DNA of 64,000 nucleotides, taken from Colletes latitarsis. Its lineage: Eukaryota > Arthropoda > Insecta > Hymenoptera > Colletidae. Numbering within the stretch: the stretch's first letter is position 1; the number at the start of each line of letters is the position of its first letter. The stretch lies in NCBI RefSeq assembly GCF_051014445.1, contig NC_135136.1, positions 22,090,001-22,154,000 of the forward strand, written 5' to 3'. Both the position numbers and the translations under genes were made by a program. The notes under the pieces are model-generated. The model was given only the letters and a program-made list of their open reading frames with translations. It ran no database searches and had not been told where the DNA came from. Positions 24,060 to 35,182 of the stretch are shown here, in pieces.

Positions 24060-27000
24060 TTATGTCTGGGATAGGTCCGGGATATGCCCGCATCTGTCTC
24101 ATGATTTTGCCTTCTTCGCATACTTGTTGGCCAGATCCTGGGTTTTTTTCGTGTTTGAAACACGTAGTAATGTGGTAACACACTGAAGCTGTCAATTAAA
24201 CCTGGTTTCGATCAGTATTTTAGAGGATAACACCGGTTAGGTCTGGGTTAGGTCTGGGTTATGCCCGCATCTGGCTCATGATTTTGCCTTCTTCGCATAC
24301 TTGTTGGCCATATCCTGGGGTTTTTCCGTGTTTGAATCACGTAGGAATGTGGTAACACACTGAAGCAGTCAATTAAACCTGGTTTCGATCAATATTTTAG
24401 AGGATAACACCGGTTAGGTCAGGGTTAGGTCTGGGTTATGCCCGCATCTGGCTCATGATTTTGCCTACTTCGCATACTTGTTGGCCAGATCCTGGGTTTT
24501 TTTCGTGTTTGAATCACGTAGTAATGTGGTAATACACTGAAGCTGTCAATTAAACCTGGTTTCGATCAATATTTTAGAGGATAACACCGGTTAGGTCTGG
24601 GTTAGGTCTGGGTTATGCCCGCATCCGGCTCATGATTTTGCCTTCTTCGCATACTTGTTGGCCAGATCTTGGGTTTTTTTCGTGTTTGAATCACGTAGTA
24701 ATGTGGTAACACACTGAAGCAGTCAATTAAACCTGGTTTCGATCAATATTTTAGAGGATAACACCGGTTAGGTCTGGGTTAGGTCTGGGTTATGCCCGCA
24801 TCTGGCTCATGATTTTGCCTTCATCGCATACTTGTTGGCCAGATCCTGGGTTTTTTCCGTGTTTGAATAAGGTAGTAATGTGTTAACACACTGAAGCAGT
24901 CAATAAAACCTGGTTTCGATCAATATTTTAGAGGATGACACCGGTTAGGTCTGGGCTAGGTCTGGGATTTGCGCGCATCTGGCTTATACTGTCGCCTTTT
25001 TCGCAAACTTGTTGGCCAGATCCTGGGTATTTTCCGTGTTTGAATCACGTAGTAATGTGGTAACACACTGAAGCAGTCAATTAAACCTGGTTTCGATCAA
25101 TATTTCAGAGGATAACACCGGTTAGGTCTGGGTTAGGTCTGGGTTATGCCCGCATCTGGCTCATGATTTTGCCTTCTTCGCATACTTGTTGGCCAGATCC
25201 TGGGTTTTTTTCGTGTTTGAATCACGTAGTAATGTGGTAATACACTGAAGCGGTCAATTTAACCTGGTTTCGATCAATATTTTAGAGGATATCACCGGTT
25301 AGGTCTGGGTTAGGTCCGGGATATGCCCGCATCTGGCTCATGATTTTGCCTTCTTCGCATACTTGTTGGCCAGATCCTGGGTTTTTTTCGTGTTTGAATC
25401 ACGTAGTAATGTGGTAACACACTGAAGCTGTCAATTAAACCTGGTTTCGATCAATATTTTAGAGGATAACACCGGTTAGGTCTGGGTTAGGTCTGGGATA
25501 TGCGCGCATCTGGCTTATACTTTCACATTTTTCGCAAACTTGTTGGCCAGATCCTGGGTATTTTCCGTGTTTTATCACGTAGTAATGTGTTAACACACGG
25601 AAGCAGTCAATAAAACCTGGTTTCGATCAATATTTTAGAGGATGACACCGGTTAGGTCTGGGCTAGGACTGGGATTTGCGCGCATCTGGCTTATACTGTC
25701 GCCTTTTTCGCAAACTTGTTGGCCAGATCCTGGGTATTTTCCGTGTTTGAATCACGTAGTAATGTGGTAACACACTGAAGCAGTCAATTAAACCTGGTTT
25801 CGATCAATATTTCAGAGGATAACACCGGTTAGGTCTGGGTTAGGTCTGGGTTATGCCCGCATCTGGCTCATGATTTTGCCTTCTTCGCAAACTTGTTGGC
25901 CAGATCCTGGGTTTTTTTCGTGTTTGAATCACGTAGTAATGTGGTAATACACTGAAGCGGTCAATTTAACCTGGTTTCGATCAATATTTTAGAGGATATC
26001 ACCGGTTAGGTCTGGGTTAGGTCCGGGATATGCGTCCATCTGGCTTATGCTTTCGCCTTTTTCGCAAACTTGTTGGCCAGATCCTGGGTATTTTCCGTGT
26101 TTTATCACGCAGTAATGTGTTAACACACTGAAGCAGTCAATAAAACCTGGTTTCGATCAATATTTTAGAGGATGACACCGGTTAGGTCTGGGCTAGGTCT
26201 GGGATTTGCGAGCATCTGGCTTATACTGTCGCCTTTTTCGCAAACTTGTTGGCCAGATCCTGGGTATTTTCCGTGTTTGAATCACGTAGTAATGTGGTAA
26301 CACACTGAAGCAGTCAATTAAACCTGGTTTCGATCAATATTTCAGAGGATAACACCGGTTAGGTCTGGGTTAGGTCTGGGTTATGCCCGCATCTGGCTCA
26401 TGATTTTGCCTTCTTCGCATACTTGTTGGCCAGATCCTGGGTTTTTTCCGTGTTTGAATCACGTAGTAATGTGGTAACACATTGAGGCAGTCTATTAAAC
26501 CTGGATTCAGACAGTATTTTAGAGGATAACACCGGTTAGGTCTGGGTTAGGTCTGAGTTATGCCCGCATCTGGCTCATGATTTCGCCTTCTTCGCAAACT
26601 TGTTGGCCAGATCCTGGGTTTTTTTCGTGTTTGAATCACGTAGTAATGTGGTAATACACTGAAGCAGTCAATTAAACCTGGTTTCGATCAATATTTTGGA
26701 GGATAACACCGGTTAGGTCCGGGTTAGGTCTGGGATATGCGTCCATCTGGCTTATGCTTTCGCCTTTTTCGCAAACTTGTTGGCCAGATCTTGGGTTTTT
26801 TTCGTGTTTGAATCACGTAGTAATGTGGTAACACACTGAAGCAGTCAATTAAACCTGGTTTCGATCAATATTTTAGAGGATAACACCGATTAGGTCTGGG
26901 TTAGGTCTGGGTTATGCCCGCATCTGGCTCATGATTTTGCCTTCATCGCATACTTGTTGGCCAGATCCTGGGTTTTTTCCGTGTTTGAATCAGGTAGTAA

Positions 27001-27597
27001 TGCGGTAACACACTGAAGCAGTCAATTAAACCTGGTTTCGATCAATATTTCAGAGGATAACACCGGTTAGGTCTGGGTTAGGTCTGGGAAATGCGCGCAT
27101 CTGGCTTATACTTTCGCCTTCTTCGCATACTTGTTGGCCAGATCCTGGGTTTTTTTCGTGTTTGAATCACGTAGGAATGTGGTAACACACTGAAGCAGTC
27201 AATTAAACCTGGTTTTGTTCAATATTTTAGAGGATAACACCGGTTAGGTCTGGGTTAGGTCCGGGATATGCCCCCATCTGGCTCATGATTTTGCCTTCTG
27301 CGCATACATGTTGGCCAGATCCTGGGTTTTTTTCGTGTTTGAATCACGTAGTAATGTGGTAATACACTGAAGCAGTCAATTAAACCTGGTTTCGATCAAT
27401 ATTTTAGAGGATAACACCGGTTAGGTCTGGGTTAGGTCTGGGTTATGCCCGCATCTGGCTCATGATTTTGCCCTCTTCGCACACTTGTTGGCCAGATCCT
27501 GGGTTTTTTTCGTGTTTGAATCACGTAGGAATGTGGTAACACACTGAAGCAGTCAATTAAACCTGGTTCCAAACAATATTTTAGAGGATAACACCGC
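24060..27597 (+). repeat. Satellite segment rich in type II monomers, with a 3-4-monomer pattern
   Basis: The rare ending GAGGATGACACC followed by GGGCTAGG occurs at 24934, 25641 and 26171, spacings of 707 and 530 bp (4 and 3 monomers less one base). Each is followed by a type II monomer with GGATTTGCGCGC or GCGAGC, ACTGTCGCC and TATTTTCC. The same marker recurs at 27763, 31125, 37062, 39483, 43484, 52508 and 56399, so this cassette has been carried across most of the window's right part. Confidence 0.75.
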
Positions 27598-28658
27598 TTA
27601 GGTCTGGGTTAGGTCCGGGATATGCGCGCATCTGGCTTATACTTTCACATTTTTCGCAAACTTGTTGGCCAGATCCTGGGTATTTTCCGTGTTTTATCAC
27701 GTAGTAATGTGGTAACACACTGAAGCAGTCAATAAAACCTGGTTTCGATCAATATTTTAGAGGATGACACCGGTTAGGTCTGGGCAAGGTCTGGGATTTG
27801 CGCGCATCTGGCTTATACTGTCGCCTTTTTCGCAAACTTGTTGGCCAGATCCTGGGTATTTTCCGCGTTTGAATCACGTAGTAATGTGGTAACACACAGA
27901 AGCAGTCAATTAAACCTGGTTTCGATCAATATTTCAGAGGATAACACCGGTTAGGTCTGGGTTAGGTCTGGGTTATGCCCGCATCTGGCTCATGATTTTG
28001 CCTTCTTCGCATACTTGTTGGCCAGATCCTGGGTTTTTTCCGTGTTTGAATCACGCAGTAATGTGGTAACACACTGAAGCAGTCAATTAAACTTGGTTTC
28101 GATTAATATTTTAGAGGATAACACCGGTTAGGTCTGGGTTAGGTCTGGGTTATGCCCGCATCTGGCTCATGATTTTGCCTTCTTCGCATACTTGTTGGCC
28201 AGATCCTGGCTTTTTTTCGTGTTTGAATCACGTAGTAATGTGGTAATACACTGAAGCAGTCAATTTAACCTTGTTTCGATCAATATTTTAGAGGATAACA
28301 CCGGTTAGGTCTGGGTTAGGTCTGGGTTATGCCCGCATCTGGCTCATGATTTTGCCTTCTTCGCATACTTGTTGGCCAGATCCTGGGTTTTTTTCGTGTT
28401 TCAATCACGTAGTAATGTGGTAACACATTGAGGCAGTCTATTAAACCTGGATTCGGACAGTATTTTAGAGGATAACACCGGTTAGGTCTGGGTTAGGTCT
28501 GGGTTATGCCCGCATCTGGCTCATGATTTTGCCTTCTTCGCATACTTGCTGGCCAGATCCTGGGTTTTTTTCGTATTTGAATCACGTAGTAATGTGGTAA
28601 TACACTGAAGGAGTCAATTAAACCTGGTTTCGTTCAATATTTCAGAGGATAACACCGG
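27598..28658 (+). repeat. 6-monomer block, copy 1 (partner 30960-32009)
   Basis: Markers in order are TTTCACATTTTTCGC, GATGACACC, ACACACAGAAGC, AACTTGGTTTCGATTAAT and CCTGGCTTTTTTTCG. All recur 3,362 bp downstream, then 3,351 bp downstream after the partner loses one 11-mer. Confidence 0.8.
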
Positions 28659-29513
28659 TTAGGTCTGGGTTAGGTCTGGGAAATGCGCGCATCTGGCTTA
28701 TACTTTCGCCTTCTTCGCATACTTGTTGGCCAGATCCTGGGTTTTTTTCGTGTTTGAATCACGTAGGAATGTGGTAATACACTGAAGCAGTCAATTAAAC
28801 CTGGTTTCGATGAATATTTCAGAGGATAACACCGGTTAGGTCTGGGTTAGGTCTGGGAAATGCGCGCATCTGGCTTATACTTTCGCCTTCTTCGCATACT
28901 TGTTGGCCAGATCCTGGGTTTTTTTCGTGTTTGAATCACGTAGGAATGTGGTAACACACTGAAGCAGTCAATTAAACCTGGTTTTGATCAATATTTTAGA
29001 GGATAACACCGGTTAGGTCTGGGTTAGGTCTGGGAAATGCGCGCATCTGGCTTATACTTTCGCCTTCTTCGCATACTTGTTGGCCAGATCCTGGGTTTTT
29101 TTCGTGTTTGAATCACGTAGGAATGTGGTAAGACACTGAAGCAGTCAATTAAACCTGGTTTTGATCAATATTTTAGAGGATAATACCGGTTAGGTCTGGG
29201 TTAGGTCTGGGTTATGCCCGCATCTGGCTCATGATTTTGCCTTCTTCGCATACTTGCTGGCCAGATCCTGGGTTTTTTTCGTGTTTGAATCACGTAGTAA
29301 TGTGGTAATACACTGAAGGAGTCAATTAAACCTGGTTTCGTTCAATATTTCAGAGGATAACACCGGTTAGGTCTGGGTTAGGTCTGGGAAATGCGCGCAT
29401 CTGGCTTATACTTTCGCCTTCTTCGCATACTTGTTGGCCAGATCCTGGGTTTTTTTCGTGTTTGAATCACGTAGGAATGTGGTAATACACTGAAGCAGTC
29501 AATTAAACCTGGA
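28482..29513 (+). repeat. 4-monomer HOR (708 bp), one full and one partial copy
   Basis: The rare pair CTTGCTGGCC and GAAGGAGTCAATTAAACC, followed by TCGTTCAATATTTCAG, repeats 708 bp apart (GGAGTC at 28610 and 29318). Copy 1 runs from 28482 to 29189. Copy 2 starts at 29190 and ends near 29513, where GGATTCGGACAG replaces the expected sequence. The intervening monomers with AAATGCGCGC and TAGGAATG are nearly identical to each other. Confidence 0.75.
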
Positions 29514-30959
29514 TTCGGACAGTATTTTAGAGGATAACACCGGTTAGGTCTGGGTTAGGTCTGGGTTATGCCCGCATCTGGCTCATGATTTTGCCTTCTT
29601 CGCATACTTGTTGGCCAGATCCTGGGTTTTTTTCGTGTTTGAATCACGTAGTAATGTGGTAACACACTGAAGCAGTCAATTAAACCTGGTTTCGATCAAT
29701 ATTTTAGAGGATAACGCCGGTTAGGTCCGGGTTAGGTCTGGGATATGCGCCCATCTGGCTTATGCTTTCGCCTTTTTCGCAAACTTGCTGGCTAGATCCT
29801 GGGTTTTTTCCGTGTTTGAATCACGTAGTAATGTTGTACCACACTGAGGCAGTCAATTAAACGTGGATTCGGACAGTATTTTAGAGGATAACACCGGTTA
29901 GGTCTGGGTTAGGTCTGGGTTATGCCCGCATCTGGCTCATGATTTTGCCTTCTTCGCATACTTGTAGGCCAGATCCTGGGTTTTTTTCGTGTTTGAATCA
30001 CGTAGTAATGTGGTAATACACTGAAGCAGTCAATTAAACCTGGTTTCGATCAATATTTTGGAGGATAACACCGGTTAGGTCCGGGTTAGGTCTGGGATAT
30101 GCGTCCATCTGGCTTATGCTTTCGCCTTCTTCGCAAACTTGTTGGCCAGATCTTGGGTTTTTTTCGTGTTTGAATCACGTAGTAATGTGGTAACACACTA
30201 AAGCAGTCAATTAAACCTGGTTTCGATCAATATTTTAGAGGATAACACCGGTTAGGTCTGGGTTAGGTCTGGGTTATGCCCGCATCTGTCTCATGATTTT
30301 GCCTTCATCGCATACTTGTTGGCCAGATCTTGGGTTTTTCTCGTGTTTGAATCACGTAGTAATGTGGTAACACACTGAAGCAGTCAGTTAAACCTGGTTT
30401 CGATCAATATTTTAGAGGATAACACCGGTTAGGTCTGGGTTAGGTCCGGGATATGCCCGCATCTGGCTCATGATTTTGCCTTCTGCGCATACTTGTTGGC
30501 CAGATCCTGGGTTTTTTTCGTGTTTGAATCACGTAGTAATGAGGGAATACACTGAAGCAGTCAATTAAACCTGGTTTCGATCAATATTTTAGAGGATAAC
30601 ACCGGTTAGGTCTGGGTAAGGTCTGGGTTATGCCCGCATCTGGCTCATGTTTTTGCCCTCTTCGCATACTTGTTGGCCAGATCCTGGCTTTTTTTCGTGT
30701 TTGAATCACGTAGTAATGTGGTAATACACTGAAGCAGTCAATTTAACCTGGTTTCAATCAATATTTTAGAGGATAACACCGGTTAGGTCTGGGTTAGGTC
30801 TGGGTTATGCCCTTATCTGGCTCATGATTTTGCCTTCTTCGCATACTTGTTGGCCAGATCCTGGGCTTTTTTCGTGTTTGAATCACGTAGTAATGTGGTA
30901 ACACACTGAAGCTGTCAATTAAACCTGGTTTCGATCAATATTTTAGAGGATAACACCGG
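29514..30959 (+). repeat. Mixed satellite segment
   Basis: About eight monomers of types I and II with no clear HOR. Private changes include CTTGTAGGCC near 29965, AATGAGGGAATACAC near 30540 and GCCCTTATCTGG near 30811. The segment shares TTAGGTCCGGGTTAGG and GCGTCCATCTGG with about 26.7 kb. Confidence 0.65.
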
Positions 30960-32009
30960 TTAGGTCTGGGTTAGGTCTGAGATATGCGCGCATCTGGCTT
31001 ATACTTTCACATTTTTCGCAAACTTGTTGGCCAGATCCTGGGTATTTTCCGTGTTTTATCACGTAGTAATGTGGTAACACACTGAAGCAGTCAATAAAAC
31101 CTGGTTTCGATCAATATTTTAGAGGATGACACCGGTTAGGTCTGGGCTAGGTCTGGGATTTGCGCGCATCTGGCTTATACTGTCGCCTTTTCCGCAAACT
31201 TGTTGGCCAGATCTTGGGTATTTTCCGTGTTTGAATCACGTAGTAATGTGGTAACACACAGAAGCAGTCAATTAAACCTGGTTTCGATCAATATTTCAGA
31301 GGATAACACCGGTTAGGTCTGGGTTATGCCCGCATCTGGCTCATGATTTTGCCTTCTTCGCATACTTGTTGGCCAGATCCTGGGTTTTTTCCGTGTTTGA
31401 ATCACGCAGTAATGTGGTAACACACTGAAGCAGTCAATTAAACTTGGTTTCGATTAATATTTTAGAGGATAACACCGGTTAGGTCTGGGTTAGGTCTGGG
31501 TTATGCCCGCATCTGGCTCATGATTTTGCCTTCTTCGCATACTTGTTGGCCAGATCCTGGCTTTTTTTCGTGTTTGAATCACGTAGTAATGTGGTAATAC
31601 ACTGAAGCAGTCAATTTAACCTGGTTTCGATCAATATTTTAGAGGATAACACCGGTTAGGTCTGGGTTAGGTCTGGGTTATGCCCGCATCTGGCTCATGA
31701 TTTTGCCTTCTTCGCATACTTGTTGGCCAGATCCTGGGTTTTTTTCGTGTTTCAATCACGTAGTAATGTGGTACCACATTGAGGCAGTCTATTAAACCTG
31801 GATTCGGACAGTATTTTAGAGGATAACACCGGTTAGGTCTGGGTTAGGTCTGGGTTATGCCCGCATCTGGCTCATGATTTTGCCTTCTTCGCATACTTGC
31901 TGGCCAGATCCTGGGTTTTTTTCGTGTTTGAATCACGTAGTAATGTGGTAATACACTGAAGCAGTCAATTAAACCTGGTTTCGATCAATATTTCAGAGGA
32001 TAACACCGG
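30960..32009 (+). repeat. 6-monomer block, copy 2 (partner 27598-28658)
   Basis: It has the same marker order as its partner but is 11 bp shorter, because the monomer at 31313-31478 has only one TTAGGTCTGGG. Confidence 0.8.
31313..31478 (+). repeat. 166-bp monomer with a single TTAGGTCTGGG
   Basis: An 11-bp in-register loss. The partner monomer 3,362 bp upstream still has both units, so the loss came after that duplication, or the partner regained the unit by conversion. Confidence 0.9.
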
Positions 32010-32175
32010 TTAGGTCTGGGAAATGCGCGCATCTGGCTTATACTTTCGCCTTCTTCGCATACTTGTTGGCCAGATCCTGGGTTTTTTTCGTGTTTGAATC
32101 ACGTAGGAATGTGGTAACACACTGAAGCAGTCAATTAAACCTGGTTTTGATCAATATATTACAGGATAACACCGG
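32010..32175 (+). repeat. 166-bp monomer with a single TTAGGTCTGGG
   Basis: A type II-like copy in which the single 11-mer runs directly into AAATGCGCGC; spacing to the next monomer is 166 bp. Its end is also unusual (AATATATTACAGG). Confidence 0.9.
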
Positions 32176-32763
32176 TTAGGTCTGGGTAAGGTCTGGGTTA
32201 TGCCCGCATCTGGCTCATGATTTTGCCCTCTTCGCATACTTGTTGGCCAGATCCTGGGTTTTTTTCGTGTTTGAATCACGTAGGAATGTGGTAACACACT
32301 GAAGCAGTCATTTAAACCTGGTTCCAAACAATATTTTAGAGGATAACACCGGTTAGGTCTGGGTTAGGTCCGGGATATGCCCGCATCTGGCTCATGATTT
32401 TGCCTTCTGCGCATACTTGTTGGCCAGATCCTGGGTTTTTTTCGTGTTTGAATCACGTAGTAATGTGGTAATACACTGAAGCAGTCAATTAAACTTGGTT
32501 TCGATCAATATTTTAGAGGATAACACCGGTTAGGTCTGGGTAAGGTCTGGGTTATGCCCGCATCTGGCTCATGATTTTGCCCTCTTCGCATACTTGTTGG
32601 CCAGATCCTGGGTTTTTTTCGTGTTTGAATGACGTAGGAATGTGGTAACACACTGAAGCAGTCATTTAAACCTGGTTCCAAACAATATTTTAGAGGATAA
32701 CACCGGTTAGGTCTGGGTTAGGTCCGGGATATGCCCGCATCTGGCTCATGATTTTGCCTTCTT
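32176..32763 (+). repeat. 2-monomer HOR (354 bp), one full and one partial copy
   Basis: The variant TTAGGTCTGGGTAAGG, together with GCCCTCTTCGC, GTCATTTAAACC and TTCCAAACAATATT, repeats 354 bp apart, starting at 32176 and 32530. The second copy carries TTTGAATGACG, which reappears near 34395. Confidence 0.75.
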
Positions 32764-35182
32764 CGCATACTTGTTGGCCAGATCCTGGGTTTTTTTCGTG
32801 ATTCAATCACGTAGTAATGTGGTAACACATTGAGGCAGTCTATTAAACCTGGATTCGGACAGTATTTTAGAGGATAACACCGGTTAGGTCTGGGTTAGGT
32901 CTGGGTTATGCCCGCATCTGGCTCATGATTTTGCCTTCTTCGCATACTTGTTGGCCAGATCCTGGGTTTTTTTCGTGTTTGAATCACGTAGTAATTTGGT
33001 AACACACTGAAGCAGTCAATTAAACCTGGTTTCGATCAATATTTTAGAGGATAACACCGGTTAGGTCCGGGTTAGGTCTGGGATATGCGCCCATCTGGCT
33101 TATGCTCTCGCCTTTTTCGCAAACTTGTTGGCTAGATCCTGGGTTTTTTCCGTGTTTGAATCATGTAGTAATGTTGTACCACACTGAGGCAGTCAATTAA
33201 ACGTGGATTCGGACAGTATTTTAGAGGATAACACCGGTTAGGTCTGGGTTAGGTCTGGGTTATGCCCGCATCTGGCTCATGATTTTGCCTTCTTCGCATA
33301 CTTGTTGGCCAGATCCTGGGTTTTTTTCGTGTTTGAATCACGTACTAATGTGGTAACACACTGAAGCTGTCAATTAAACCTGGTTTCGATCAATATTTTA
33401 GAGGATAACACCGGTTAGGTCTGGGTTAGGTCTGGGTTATGCCCGCATCTGGCTCATGATTTTGCATTCTTCGCATACTTGTTGGCCAGATCCTCGGTTT
33501 TTTCCGTGTTTGATCACATAGTAATGTGGTAACACACTGAAGCAGACAATAAAACCTGGTTTCGATCAATATTTTAGAGGATAACACCGGTTACGTCTGG
33601 GTTAGTTCTGGGTTATGCCCGCATCTGGCTCATGATTTTGCCTTCTTCGCATACTTGTTGGCCAGATCCTGGGTTTTTTTCGTGTTTGAATCACGTAGTA
33701 ATGTGGTAACACACTGAAGCTGTCAATTAAACCTGGTTTCGATCAATATTTTAGAGGATAACACCGGTTAGGTCTGGGTTAGGTCTGGGTTATGCCCGCA
33801 TCTGGCTCATGATTTTGCCTTCTTCGCATACTTGTTGGCCAGATCCTGGGTTTTTTTCGTGTTTGAATCACTTAGTAATGTGGTAATACACTGAAGCAGT
33901 CAATTAAACCTGGTTTCGATCAATATTTTAGAGGATAACACCGGTTAGGTCTGGTTTAAGTCTGGGTTATGCCCGCATCTGGCTTATACTTTCGCCATTT
34001 TCGCAAACTTGTTGGCCAGATCCTGGGTATTTTCCGTGTTTGAATCACGTAGTAATGTGGTAACACACTGAAGCAGTCAATTAAACCTGGTTTCGATCAA
34101 TATTTCAGAGGATAACACCGGTTAGGTCTGGGTTAGGCCTGGGTTAAGCCCGCATCTGGCTCATGATTTTGCCTTCTTCGCATACTTGTTGGTCAGATCC
34201 TGGGTTTTTTTCGTGTTTGAATCACGTAGTAATGTGGTAATACACTGAAGCAGTCAAATAAACCTGGTTTCGATCAATATTTTAGAGGATAACACAGGTT
34301 AGGTCTGGGTTAGGTCTGTGTTATGCCCGCATCTGGCTCATGATTTTCCCTTCTTCGCGTACTTGTTGGCCAGATCCTGGGGTTTTTTCGTGTTTGAATG
34401 ACGTAGGAATGTGGTAACACACTGAAGCAGTCATTTAAACCTGGTTCCAAACAATATTTTAGAGGATAACACCGGTTAGGTCTGGGTTAGGTCCGGGATA
34501 TGCCCGCATCTGGCTCATGATTTTGCCTTCTTCGCATACTTGTTGGCCAGATCCTGGGTTTTTTTCGTGTTTGAATCACGTAGTAATGTGGTAACACACT
34601 GAAGCAGTCAATTAAACCTGGTTTCGATCAATATTTTAGAGGATAACACCGGTTAGGTCTGGGTTAGGTCTGGGTTATGCCCGCATCTGGCTCATGATTT
34701 TGCCTTCTTCGCATACTTGTTGGCCAGATCCTGGGTTTTTTTCGTGTTTGAATCACGTAGTAATGTGGTAATACACTGAAGCAGTCAATAAAACCTGGTA
34801 TCGATCAATATTTTAGAGGATAACACCGGTTAGGTCTGGGTTAGGTCTGGGTTATGCCCGCATCTGGCTCATGATTTTGCCTTCTTCGCATACTTGTTGG
34901 CCAGATCCTTGGTTTTTTTCGTGTTTGAATCACGTAGTAATGTCGTAACACACTGAAGCTGTCAATTAAACCTGGTTTCGATCAATATTTTAGAGGATAA
35001 CACCGGTTAGGTCTGGGTTAGGTCTGGGTTATGCCCGCATCTGGCTCATGATTTTGCCTTCTTCGCATACTTGTTGGCCAGATCCTCGGTTTTTTCCGTG
35101 TTTGATCACGTAGTAATGTGGTAACACACTGAAGCAGTCAATAAAACCTGGTTTCGATCAATATTTTAGAGGATAACACCGG
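32764..35182 (+). repeat. Mixed satellite segment
   Basis: About 14 monomers. It contains the perfect palindrome allele CGTGATTCAATCACG at 32797-32811, a type II/III mosaic near 33064, and the first TTACGTCTGGG TTAGTTCTGGG pair at 33591. No non-satellite sequence is present. Confidence 0.7.
33591..33612 (+). repeat. Altered 11-mer pair TTACGTCTGGG TTAGTTCTGGG (first of seven)
   Basis: Two linked G changes in the 11-mer pair. The same pair starts at 33591, 35183, 37604, 40378, 49333, 62412 and 63826. All but 37604 follow a monomer with CCTCGGTTTTTTCC and TTTGATCA, so a two-monomer cassette has been copied around. The changes remove two of the G-runs. Confidence 0.85.
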
